Positions 1-6,729 of a stretch of DNA of 16,634 bases are shown one piece after another. Source of the DNA: an uncultured Desulfobacca sp. (GTDB lineage Bacteria > Desulfobacterota > Desulfobaccia > Desulfobaccales > Desulfobaccaceae); contig CALGOE010000008.1 of assembly GCA_937958145.1 (NCBI GenBank), forward strand, positions 1-16,634, given 5' to 3'. Numbering within the stretch: the first letter of the stretch is position 1; each line of letters opens with the position of its first letter. The notes below the pieces were generated by a model that worked only from the letters and a program-made list of their open reading frames with translations, was not told the DNA's origin and ran no database searches. A program made the position numbers and the translations under genes.

Positions 1-1301
1 AGTTGATAGACAATATCCGTCAGCTTGCCCCGATACGGCACCCGCCCGACGATCCCTTCCGGGACGAGTTTGGCCTCCAACTCCACATCGGCTTGGCCAT
101 ACCGGTCTTTGGAACCCTCTTTCATGGCCTCCAAAGACCCCATGCCCCGATAGACCTTGTAACTGCGCCCTTGAAAAATAACCGTTTCCCCGGGGCTCTC
201 GTCAGTCCCGGCAAAGAGGCTGCCGATCATGACGCTGTCGGCCCCCGCAGCGATGGCTTTGGTAATGTCGCCGGAGAACTTGATGCCCCCGTCCGCAATC
301 ACCGGCACGTCATGCTTCTGGGCCGCCCGGGCACAATTCATGATCGCCGTAATCTGCGGCACACCGACCCCGGCAATAACCCGGGTGGTGCAAATGGAAC
401 CCGGCCCTACCCCCACTTTCACCGCATCAGCCCCCGCCTGGATGAGGTCCAAAGCCGCTTCATAAGTGCCGATGTTGCCCACAATCAACTCAATCCCGGG
501 AAAATCCTGCTTGCTGGCCCGGGCCGCATCCAGGACATTCTTGGAGTGGCCATGCGCCGTATCAATGACAATGACATCCGCCCCGGCCTTCAGCAAAGCA
601 TCAATCCGGGCCGGTCGGTCATCGCCGACGCCCACCGCCGCCCCGACCCGCAACCGTCCGAACTCATCTTTGCACGCCGCCGGATATTTCCTAATCTTTT
701 CAATATCTTTAATGGTGATGAGCCCCTTTAACTGGAAGTGGTCATCCACCACCAGGAGTTTTTCGATGCGATATTTGTGGAGCAGGGCCTTGGATTCCTC
801 CAAGGTGATGCCCACCGGCGCCGTGATGAGACGATCCTTGGTCATGACATCCTTGACCGGCTGGTCCATGTTTGTCTCAAACCGCAGATCCCGGTTGGTC
901 ACAATGCCCACCAATTTGGTGCCCTCCACCACCGGAATGCCGGATATCCGGTAGGTCTGCATCAGCTCCAAAACCTGGCTGATCTTGGCCTCCGGATGGA
1001 TGGTGACCGGATCCAGGATCATCCCCGATTCCGATTTTTTCACCTTTTCCACTTCCAGGGCCTGGCGCTCTATACTCATATTCTTATGAATAATGCCGAT
1101 GCCCCCTTGCCGGGCCATACAAATGGCCGTCTCCGCCTCGGTCACGGTATCCATGGCCGCGCTCACCAACGGGATGTTCATCCGCAGATTTCTGGTCAGG
1201 CGGGTCTCCAGGTCAACCTCGGTGGGCAATACCGCCGAAGCCGCCGGCAACAACAACAGGTCATCAAAGGTAAAGGCATTCTGGATCTGCTCATCGGCCA
1301 T
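1..1301 (-). CDS. guaB: IMP dehydrogenase, 3' end outside the window
   Basis: Oxidises IMP to XMP with NAD+, the committed step of GMP synthesis in the cytosol. About 433 codons are visible; the family is about 485-490 residues, so roughly the last 55 are beyond the left edge. Seen: N-terminal TFDDLLLLP; two CBS repeats at about residues 93-205 inserted in the TIM barrel (MILDPVTI..., then DVMTKDRLIT...); a VIDTAHGHS strand near 245; the catalytic loop GPGSICTTR with Cys about 304; ADGGIKFSGD near 337; YRGMGSLEAM near 384. The ATG at 1301 is chosen because GAGGAG lies 7 nt upstream and the family begins just before the FDD motif. An earlier ATG at 1307 hits a stop after five codons. guaA could follow to the left, but this cannot be seen. 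The assignment is secure. Confidence 0.98.
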   Translation of the reverse strand, partial: MADEQIQNAFTFDDLLLLPAASAVLPTEVDLETRLTRNLRMNIPLVSAAMDTVTEAETAICMARQGGIGIIHKNMSIERQALEVEKVKKSESGMILDPVTIHPEAKISQVLELMQTYRISGIPVVEGTKLVGIVTNRDLRFETNMDQPVKDVMTKDRLITAPVGITLEESKALLHKYRIEKLLVVDDHFQLKGLITIKDIEKIRKYPAACKDEFGRLRVGAAVGVGDDRPARIDALLKAGADVIVIDTAHGHSKNVLDAARASKQDFPGIELIVGNIGTYEAALDLIQAGADAVKVGVGPGSICTTRVIAGVGVPQITAIMNCARAAQKHDVPVIADGGIKFSGDITKAIAAGADSVMIGSLFAGTDESPGETVIFQGRSYKVYRGMGSLEAMKEGSKDRYGQADVELEAKLVPEGIVGRVPYRGKLTDIVYQ

Positions 1302-1347
1302 GGGCCATCTCCTCATCGTCAGGGGGCTTGTAATAAATTAAACAAAT

Positions 1348-1376
1348 ATTATATCGATAATCAGCACAGTCGTCAA
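1348..1376 (-). promoter_or_regulatory. sigma-70 promoter of guaB
   Basis: Read on the minus strand, TTGACG (1376-1371) is followed by a 17-bp spacer and a perfect TATAAT (1353-1348). The predicted start near 1341 gives a guaB leader of about 40 nt. Match to consensus is 5/6 and 6/6 with optimal spacing, so this is one of the strongest promoter-like sequences in the window. No purine operator or riboswitch could be recognised between it and the gene. Confidence 0.75.
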
Positions 1377-1990
1377 TGTCAGCCGGAAATTTCCCCGTCC
1401 CGCCTTCTTACCCGCGCTCCCTGCGCCCGGTCCGCGACACCCGCTCTCCTGCCGGTGGTTGCCTCGCGGCTCACCCCCGGAAATTATTTCTCCACAGTCC
1501 ATTTAAGTTTCGCCGCCAAACATTCGATGAAGGGTCAAGTGCCGATGAATTAGAAGATAATTTGACGAATTTATCTGAAGTTAAGGAAAAAAAGAATAGA
1601 GCTAATGGCTATTCGAAAAGTTCTTTTTCGGGCAAAAAGGCATTCAGGGCGAGATACGAACCGCCATTGCCATTCAGGCGCCGGTGAGGGGCAGCCATGT
1701 AGATGTAGGGGCGAGCCGGCGGCTCGCCCCTACGGACCTAACACCAACCACAGGAGGTCGGGCAGGGCCCACCCATCAACTGGTCATCTTTTATGAGATC
1801 AATATGTTATTGGCGTGACGTTATACAAATTCCCTTGGCAGGGCGAGCAAAAATACAGATTGTGGAATTATTATTATTAATGGTTCTAATTTCCGGATGG
1901 GCACGAGCTAAGAAAAACTTGTAAATATCTGCGGTCGGCCCTCTTCGGCAGCCCATCTTACCGCAGGCAGACGGAAAAGGGGAAACAGCT
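1377..1990. other. Long non-coding stretch between divergent guaB and the merR-like gene
   Basis: About 610 bp remain beyond the guaB promoter. Open frames here (for example 1376-1687 and 1605-1796) give low-complexity Arg/Pro/His-rich products with no recognisable domain, so I regard them as non-coding. The stretch holds a perfect palindrome at 1705-1733 (listed separately), a small hairpin CGAAAAG-TTC-TTTTTCG near 1614-1630, and AT-rich DNA at 1790-1925 that probably holds the promoter of the downstream gene, with a weak -10-like TATACA at 1822-1827 and no good -35. An inverted pair CTGCGGT (1929-1935) / ACCGCAG (1960-1966) lies in its probable leader. Nothing else is recognised. Confidence 0.5.
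1705..1733. repeat. Perfect palindrome of extragenic-repeat type
   Basis: GTAGGGGCGAGCC (1705-1717), 3-nt spacer GGC, then its exact reverse complement at 1721-1733. Thirteen-bp GC-rich arms around a tiny loop would form a very stable hairpin. There is no T-tract on either side, so it is not a standard terminator. Palindromes with a GTAGGGGCGA arm are, from general knowledge, a common dispersed intergenic type in environmental bacterial genomes. Only one copy is present here, so repeat status is an inference. Confidence 0.55.
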
Positions 1991-2257
1991 ATGGTGGAGG
2001 ATGTTTTGGGCGAAGACCTCCTTTTGAACATTGACCAGGTCTCCCGCTTGACCGGAGTGCGCAAGTCCACGCTGCGCTATTGGGAAAAATCTTTTGAGGA
2101 ATTCCTCAAACCGGTGCGGACGGAATCCAATCGCCGGGAGTACCGCCTCTCAGATGTAGAGGTTATCCAGACCATTAAAAAGCTGCTGGAAGAGGAACAC
2201 CTCACCAATGTGGGCGTGCGGTTGCGACTGCGGGAAATCTTCGGGGCCAAAAAATGA
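1991..2257 (+). CDS. Short MerR-family DNA-binding regulator
   Basis: An 88-residue protein that is almost entirely a MerR-type winged helix-turn-helix. Residues about 12-35 (LNIDQVSRLTGVRKSTLRYWEK) match the MerR recognition region. A wing follows with R-EYRLSDVEVI at about 49-59 and a helix with KKLLEEEHLTNVGVRLRLREIF. Full MerR regulators are about 120-150 residues or longer, with a dimerising coiled coil and an effector domain; both are essentially absent, so no metal- or ligand-binding cysteines are seen. It may be a constitutive or nucleoid-type binder, or act with a partner. The ATG has AAAAGGGG 8 nt upstream. It stands alone on its strand, divergent from guaB, and its stop is 7 bp from the convergent LutA-like gene. 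Its target is unknown. Confidence 0.88.
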   Translation: MVEDVLGEDLLLNIDQVSRLTGVRKSTLRYWEKSFEEFLKPVRTESNRREYRLSDVEVIQTIKKLLEEEHLTNVGVRLRLREIFGAKK

Positions 2258-2264
2258 GCCTCCT

Positions 2265-2999
2265 TTATGGACTTCCCCGCCTTGCCGCCTCCTGCAGGAA
2301 TGGGGCCAGATGCATGCAGGCTAAAGGCAGATTATGGGCCCGGACGAGCCCCTGCAGATGCAACAGACAGCCCACATCCGGCGACACCAGAAGGCGCGCC
2401 CCGGTGGCCAGCACCGCTTCCAGATAACGCCAGCCGATGGCCTGGGACAATTCCGGCTGTTTCAGCGCGAACCATCCTCCAAAACCGCAGCAGGCATAGG
2501 CCTCGGGCAGGGTGCACAGCTCCAGGCCCGTCACCTGGGCCAGCACACCCTTCAGGACCGGCGCCAGCCCCAACTCCCGGGCCGCACAGGATTGATGGAG
2601 AAAGACCCGGTCAGGCCAATGAAGGGAAAAGGGGAAAGGAAGCAGATCATGCAGAAACTCGGCCATATCAACGAGGTGCGGTACCAAAAGTTCCTTCTCA
2701 TTTTCCCCTGCACAGCCCTGGCGCAGCTGAAGATAATGGCGGCGGACCATGCGCACGCAGGACGGTCCGGGGCACACCACCGGCCCGGCGCCGGCGAAGA
2801 CCCGGCAGAAATGATCCCTCAGCCTCCTGGCCCCCTGCCAGTCCCCGGCATTATAGGCCAACTGACCGCAACAGGTCTGGGCGGCCGGGTACGACCAGGC
2901 CACCTGCAGCCGCTCCAAAAGGGCCACTGCCGCCAGCCCCACCTCCGGCGCCAGTTGATCCACATAACAGGGTATAAAGAGACGCACGGCGGCCGTCAT
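2265..2999 (-). CDS. LutA/YkgE-like Fe-S oxidoreductase subunit (double CCG domain)
   Basis: A 244-residue protein with two cysteine-rich CCG domains, each in the order C...CCG...C. The first has C11, C43-C44-G45 and C76-x4-C81; the second C138, C170-C171-G172 and C211. The opening RLFIPCYVDQLAPEVG and the HQSCAARELG, ACCGFGGWF and SPDVGCLLHL blocks match LutA/YkgE, a cytosolic subunit of the lactate oxidation complex related to heterodisulfide reductase HdrB and glycolate oxidase GlcF. LutB and LutC partners are not in the window, so the substrate is open. The ATG at 2999 is chosen because the family starts at this point, but it has no clear ribosome site. In-frame ATGs at 3029 and 3047 are alternatives; AGGAGG lies only 2 nt before the latter. 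It lies 76 bp downstream of hypE on the same strand, probably co-transcribed. Confidence 0.85.
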   Translation of the reverse strand: MTAAVRLFIPCYVDQLAPEVGLAAVALLERLQVAWSYPAAQTCCGQLAYNAGDWQGARRLRDHFCRVFAGAGPVVCPGPSCVRMVRRHYLQLRQGCAGENEKELLVPHLVDMAEFLHDLLPFPFSLHWPDRVFLHQSCAARELGLAPVLKGVLAQVTGLELCTLPEAYACCGFGGWFALKQPELSQAIGWRYLEAVLATGARLLVSPDVGCLLHLQGLVRAHNLPLACMHLAPFLQEAARRGSP

Positions 3000-3075
3000 T
3001 GAGGTGCTAGCGTCTGGGCACCCTGCCATTTTTCCCCTGGCCCCCATGCCTCCTAACCTCATTTCTTGCAAGCCG

Positions 3076-4074
3076 TCAGCAGATTCTCGGCAGCAGCTCC
3101 CCTGTGGGCATCTCCAGCAGCCGGGCTGTGCCGAAGGCGGTCCGGACCTGGACCCGGCCGGCCGGTCCGGCCGATACTGTGCCGATACGGACGGCGTTGG
3201 CGCCATACCGACTGCCGCGGATCACTGCCAGGGCCTGGTCCGCGGCCGCCGGCGGCACGATTACCACCATTTTGCCTTCATTGGCCACCGTGAGGGGATC
3301 CAGGCCCAGGGCTTCGCAGGCCGCGGCCACCGCGGGCTGCACCGGCAGGCGCTCTTCCTCAATTTCGATGGCGGTCTGTGATTGCTCGGCGATTTCGTTC
3401 AAGGTGGCCGCCACACCGCCCCGGGTCGGGTCCCGCAGGGCATGGACGGGGATTGCCGCCTGCACCAGGTTCAGGACGATCTCGGTCAGCGGTGCGGCAT
3501 CGCTGACAATGGGCGCGGCCCCCAGCAGGTTTTCCCGGGCCAGCATCACTGCCGTGCCGTGATCGCCGATGGTGCCGGTCAAAAGCACTGCGTCCCCCGG
3601 CCGGGCCGCAGCCCCGGAGACCCCGGGCCGCAGAATCCGCCCCACGCCGGTGGTGGTAATGAAAACCTGATCGGCTGAGCCCCGGGGCACAACCTTGGTA
3701 TCACCGGTGACGATGCTCACCCCGGCCTCCGCCGCAGTCTCCTGCATGGACCCGACAATGCGTTCCAGATCAGCCAGGGGCAGGCCCTCCTCCAGGATAA
3801 AGGCCGCGGCCAAGGCCAGCGGTTGGGCCGCCGCGGTCAAAAGATCGTTGACCGTCCCGGCCACAGCCAGGCGGCCGATGTCACCGCCGGGAAAGAACAG
3901 AGGGGAGACCACGAAAGCGTCGGTGGTCAGAGCCAGGGAAGCTGCGTCCAACAGCAAGACCGCACTGTCATCCTGACTGACTCCCGCCGGACTGTAGCGG
4001 CTGCGAAAAACCTCGGTGATGAGCCGGAGCATGTCCCGGCCCCCGGCCCCATGACTGAGAAGGATGCGCGACAT
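3076..4074 (-). CDS. hypE: Hydrogenase maturation protein HypE
   Basis: HypE is carbamoylated by HypF on its C-terminal cysteine, then dehydrates the thiocarboxamide with ATP to thiocyanate, supplying the cyanide ligands of the [NiFe]-hydrogenase Fe(CN)2CO centre. The protein has 332 residues, the usual length. Seen: N-terminal ILLSHGAGGR; PurM-like ATP-binding segments TTDAFVVSPLFFPGGDIGRLA (about 50-70) and GTVNDLLTAAAQP (about 73-85); IVTGDTKVV near 121; DPTRGGVAATLNEIA near 215; and the diagnostic C-terminal PRIC ending with Cys332. That tail separates it from the related SelD and ThiL. The ATG at 4074 fits the family start but has a weak ribosome site. A TTG at 4113, 12 nt after AAGGAG, would add 13 residues. 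No other hyp or hydrogenase genes are visible nearby. Confidence 0.95.
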   Translation of the reverse strand: MSRILLSHGAGGRDMLRLITEVFRSRYSPAGVSQDDSAVLLLDAASLALTTDAFVVSPLFFPGGDIGRLAVAGTVNDLLTAAAQPLALAAAFILEEGLPLADLERIVGSMQETAAEAGVSIVTGDTKVVPRGSADQVFITTTGVGRILRPGVSGAAARPGDAVLLTGTIGDHGTAVMLARENLLGAAPIVSDAAPLTEIVLNLVQAAIPVHALRDPTRGGVAATLNEIAEQSQTAIEIEEERLPVQPAVAAACEALGLDPLTVANEGKMVVIVPPAAADQALAVIRGSRYGANAVRIGTVSAGPAGRVQVRTAFGTARLLEMPTGELLPRIC

Positions 4075-4146
4075 AGATGCAGCGGGCAACCATCCGGCCA
4101 CAGGCGCGGCCAACGGTCACCGACTCTCCTTGTGAGAAGGAAAATA

Positions 4147-4155
4147 TGTTATAAT
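4147..4155 (+). promoter_or_regulatory. Extended -10 promoter for the YkgJ-family gene
   Basis: TGTTATAAT is a perfect extended -10 element (TGn followed by TATAAT) in a short AT-rich patch of the hypE/ykgJ divergent intergenic region. There is no good -35 at 16-18 bp, though extended -10 promoters can do without one. The predicted start near 4162 leaves a leader of about 85 nt, GC-rich and without a recognised riboregulator. The same patch may also serve hypE on the other strand, but no clear minus-strand pair was found. Confidence 0.5.
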
Positions 4156-4246
4156 CCTATGCAAAAATTATCCCGGGCCCGTCGTCTGGCGGCGGAACGG
4201 CGGCACGACCAACCGCCTCCCGGCCGGCCCTGGTCAGTGAGTTGCC

Positions 4247-5044
4247 ATGGTAACCATTTTTCTGCCTCCGGAAAACCACCAGCCATTAGAGCCGGAAAGT
4301 ACCTTCCGGTTTCATTGCCACCCGGGGTTGGCCTGTTTCAATCAGTGCTGCCAACAGCCCACCATTATCCTCAAACCCTACGATATCCTGCGGCTGCGCC
4401 GCCGTCTCGGCATTACCAGCACCGCTTTTCTGGCCCGATATACTGTAAGAATCATGGAAGAGGCCGCCCACCTGCCCCTGCGTCTCCTGGCCCTCCGGGC
4501 CGGGGACCCGGGAGGGTGCCCCTTTGTCGATGCCGCCACCGGCTGCACGGTCTACGACGACCGCCCGGCTGCCTGCCGCCTCTTTCCCGTTATCCAGGGG
4601 AGCAGCTGGCACGGCGACCAGGCCCGGGAGGTCTATTTTTTAAAAAAACTCGATTTCTGCCAAGGCTTTGCCAACGGACCGACCTGGACCCTGGGCCAAT
4701 GGCGGATTGACCAGGACTTGGCAGAGTACGAGGAGTTGAACCAGGAATGGGTTGACATCCTGCTGCAACAGACCGCCCGACTCTCCGCCACTGGCAGCGC
4801 CCCGGGCGTCCAGCCCTTTGAACTGGCTGTCTACGATCTGGACGCCTTCCGCCGCTTTGTCCTGGAAACCGCTTTTGCCGCCAAATATGCCCTGCCCCCC
4901 TCCCTGGCCGAGCTCCTGGGCCAGGACGACACTGCCCTCCTGCGCCTTGGCTACGCGTACGCTCGCCTGGTCCTCGGCCTGGCTGACACCCCGGCCCTTC
5001 AGGCCGCCCTGGAGAACCTGGCTGCCCTTGCCCCCGGTTCTTGA
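4247..5044 (+). CDS. YkgJ-family cysteine-cluster protein
   Basis: A 265-residue soluble protein of the YkgJ/CxxCxxCC family (zinc- or iron-chelating). Eight cysteines are arranged as in the family: C24, C30, C34-C35 in FHCHPGLACFNQCC; C91 and C100 in GCPFVDAATGC; C110 in the signature YDDRPAACRLFP; and C138. The N-terminal PYDILRLRRRLG helix is also typical. The tail after about residue 145 is helical and variable. The biochemical role of the family is not established; members are thought to bind metal or an Fe-S cluster. The ATG at 4247 is the first in-frame start before the cysteine block and has only a weak GTGAG upstream. The stop overlaps the -35 box of the next gene, another small cysteine-rich protein. 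Confidence 0.88.
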   Translation: MVTIFLPPENHQPLEPESTFRFHCHPGLACFNQCCQQPTIILKPYDILRLRRRLGITSTAFLARYTVRIMEEAAHLPLRLLALRAGDPGGCPFVDAATGCTVYDDRPAACRLFPVIQGSSWHGDQAREVYFLKKLDFCQGFANGPTWTLGQWRIDQDLAEYEELNQEWVDILLQQTARLSATGSAPGVQPFELAVYDLDAFRRFVLETAFAAKYALPPSLAELLGQDDTALLRLGYAYARLVLGLADTPALQAALENLAALAPGS

Positions 5045-5070
5045 CAAAATAATTTTACACCTTATATAAT
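5041..5070 (+). promoter_or_regulatory. Consensus sigma-70 promoter of the PxxKW gene
   Basis: TTGACA (5041-5046), an 18-bp spacer, and TATAAT (5065-5070). Both hexamers are perfect. The -35 box contains the stop codon of the upstream ykgJ-like gene (TGA at 5042-5044), so the downstream gene has its own strong start point near 5077 and a leader of about 44 nt. No operator palindrome overlaps it, which suggests high, largely constitutive expression (inference). Confidence 0.8.
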
Positions 5071-5120
5071 AATATATTTGCTAAAAATAATGCCAATACG
5101 GGGAAAGGGGACTGATACCC

Positions 5121-5405
5121 ATGGACTGTGTAACTGTCAAAGTCGGCCAGCCGTGCAGCTTCATGACCGCCAAAGGCTGCTCCTTTAACGGCGGCGAATG
5201 TCATCAGATCATCGACAAATGTGAAGGCTGCGATCGCATTCTCACCTTGGAAAACGGCAAATACTGTGCGGCCGTACCCAATCCGGCCGTCAAGTGGCGT
5301 CTGGGTTCCTGCAATCTGGCCACCCATGTCAAAACCGCCAGCAAGAACGGTCAGAACATCAAGATCAACCCTCTGAAGGCCTCCAAGCGCAGCATGCGCA
5401 AGTAG
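5121..5405 (+). CDS. PxxKW-family small cysteine-rich protein
   Basis: A 94-residue protein with eight cysteines (3, 12, 20, 27, 34, 37, 49, 64) and the motif P55-A-V-K58-W59, followed by RLGSCNLATH. This matches the uncharacterised PxxKW cysteine-rich family known mainly from Desulfobacterota. Spacing such as CEGCDRI suggests metal or Fe-S binding, but no function is known. The C-terminal 25 residues are cysteine-free and strongly basic (many Lys/Arg), so nucleic-acid or acidic-surface binding is possible. No signal peptide is seen, so it is probably cytosolic. The ATG at 5121 follows AAAGGGG by about 10 nt. It has a perfect-consensus promoter, lies directly after the YkgJ-like gene, and converges on the aminotransferase. 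Confidence 0.85.
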   Translation: MDCVTVKVGQPCSFMTAKGCSFNGGECHQIIDKCEGCDRILTLENGKYCAAVPNPAVKWRLGSCNLATHVKTASKNGQNIKINPLKASKRSMRK

Positions 5406-5417
5406 TCCAGCCATTTT

Positions 5418-5464
5418 TCGGAGCAGCGCGACGGCCGCCGGGCCGGCGCGCTGGCGTCCTCCGA
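5418..5464. terminator. Large hairpin between convergent genes, possible bidirectional terminator
   Basis: CAGCGCG (5424-5430) pairs with CGCGCTG (5447-5453), then after one A/G mismatch CGGCC (5432-5436) pairs with GGCCG (5441-5445) around a 4-nt loop. An outer TCGGAG (5418-5423) can pair with CTCCGA (5459-5464) across a 5-nt bulge. It fills most of the 65-bp gap between the PxxKW and aminotransferase stops. There is no T-tract after it in either direction, so intrinsic termination would be atypical. Confidence 0.4.
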
Positions 5465-5470
5465 CCATCT

Positions 5471-6664
5471 CTAGCCCGCCAATTTCAGCAGTGCCGCCTT
5501 GATCCGCTCCAGACCCGTGGCAATCCGTTCCCGGGATGTGGCATAGGAAAAGCGCAGACAATTATCCTCGCCAAAGCCGGAGCCGGCCACCAGGGCCACA
5601 TGGGCCTCCTCCAACAGATAGGTGGCCAGGGGATCAGAGCGGTTGCCATCTTTATCAGGTTCAAAATATCTGTAATAGGCAGAAAAATTCGGGAAGACGT
5701 AGAACGCCCCTTCCGGCTTCACACATTGCACCCCGGGAATAGCCGCCAGCCGGGCCAGGATGTCATCCCGCCGCCAGGCGAATTCCTTGACCATGACCGC
5801 CACCATGTCCTGAGGGCCGTTAATGGCTGCCACCGCCGCCTTCTGGGCAATGGAGGTGGGATTGGAGGTACTCTGGCTCTGCAGATTGGTCATGGCCTTG
5901 ACCACGGCGGCGTCTCCGGCCAGATAACCGATGCGCCAACCGGTCATGGCATAAGTCTTGGACACGCCGTTTAAAATGAAGGTGAGCTTCTTCAGTTCCG
6001 GACTCAGTTGCGCCAGATTGCTGAAACTCAGGCCGTCAAAAAGGATCTTTTCGTAAATGTCATCTGACACCACCAGGATCTTGTGGGCCAGGATGACCTC
6101 GGCCAGGGCCTCCAACTCCCGGCGGCTGTAGACCGAGCCCGTCGGATTGGACGGGCTGTTGAGAATCAGGCCCTTGGTGCGCGGGGTAATGTGGGCCTTG
6201 AGGATTTCCGGGGTCAGTTTGAACCCGGTCTCTTCCGGCGTCGGCACGATAACCGGCGTGGCGTCAGCCAGTTGGATCATGGGCGGATAGGAGACCCAAT
6301 ACGGCGTCGGCACGATGACCTCATCCCCCCGCTGAAAAAGCACCTGGAAAAGATTATAGAGGGCATGCTTGCCGCCGCAGGAGACAATGATCTCCTCCGG
6401 TTTATAGCTCAGGTTGTTGTCTCGCTGAAATTTCTGGATAATGGCTTCCTTCAGTTCCGGAATGCCCCCCACCGGCGTGTACCGGGTGAAACCGTCCCGG
6501 ATGGCCTGAATGGCCGCTTCTTTAATGTGATCCGGGGTATCAAAATCCGGTTCGCCGATGCCAAAATTGACAATATCAATACCACTGGCCAGCATGGCCT
6601 TAGCCTTGCTGTCGATGGCCAGAGTGGGGGATGGTTTGATCTGTTTGATCCGCTCCGTTAACAC
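5471..6664 (-). CDS. Aspartate-type aminotransferase, class I (subgroup Ib)
   Basis: A 397-residue fold-type I PLP enzyme transferring the amino group between aspartate (or a related amino acid) and 2-oxoglutarate in the cytosol. Landmarks: NFGIGEPDFDTP near 33; YTPVGGIPELKEAI near 62; the NSPSNPTG block with N173; D201 and Y204 of SDDIYE; the Schiff-base lysine K236 in NGVSKTYAMTGWRIGY; and the carboxylate-binding arginine of CLRFSYA near R371. The pattern fits the thermophile/Bacillus-type AspC (Ib), which may also act on prephenate or other keto acids, so exact specificity is not fixed. The start is GTG at 6664, because AAGGAG lies 7 nt upstream and MLTERIKQIKPSPTLAI is the family N-terminus. 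It is divergent from nadK, with 51 bp between them. Confidence 0.93.
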   Translation of the reverse strand: MLTERIKQIKPSPTLAIDSKAKAMLASGIDIVNFGIGEPDFDTPDHIKEAAIQAIRDGFTRYTPVGGIPELKEAIIQKFQRDNNLSYKPEEIIVSCGGKHALYNLFQVLFQRGDEVIVPTPYWVSYPPMIQLADATPVIVPTPEETGFKLTPEILKAHITPRTKGLILNSPSNPTGSVYSRRELEALAEVILAHKILVVSDDIYEKILFDGLSFSNLAQLSPELKKLTFILNGVSKTYAMTGWRIGYLAGDAAVVKAMTNLQSQSTSNPTSIAQKAAVAAINGPQDMVAVMVKEFAWRRDDILARLAAIPGVQCVKPEGAFYVFPNFSAYYRYFEPDKDGNRSDPLATYLLEEAHVALVAGSGFGEDNCLRFSYATSRERIATGLERIKAALLKLAG

Positions 6665-6702
6665 GTCTCGTCTCCTTCATTTTAAGTAATCAAAACTTGA
6701 AA

Positions 6703-6729
6703 AGTATAGGAAAGTATGATATCTGTCAA
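6703..6729 (-). promoter_or_regulatory. Likely promoter of the aminotransferase gene
   Basis: On the minus strand a perfect TTGACA (6729-6724) is followed by TATACT (6708-6703). The 15-bp spacer is shorter than optimal, which lowers certainty. The predicted start near 6696 leaves about 30 nt before the GTG, with AAGGAG inside. The -35 box lies inside the first codons of nadK, if that gene starts at 6716. Confidence 0.45.

Noticed and set aside
3..1553. Several plus-strand open frames across the guaB region
   Set aside because: They lie antisense to a clear IMP dehydrogenase gene and encode no recognisable protein.
1605..1796. 63-codon frame in the guaB-merR gap
   Set aside because: Its C-terminal half is translated from the palindromic repeat, and composition is Arg/His/Pro-rich without any family resemblance.
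3076..4074. SelD (selenophosphate synthetase) as the identity of the PurM-like protein
   Set aside because: The N-terminus lacks the SelD Cys/Sec-Lys glycine-rich region, and the C-terminus ends in PRIC, which is diagnostic for HypE.
3823..4710. 295-residue plus-strand frame spanning hypE, the gap and the YkgJ-like gene
   Set aside because: It is Arg/Pro/Gly-rich, overlaps two well-supported genes and has no domain signature.
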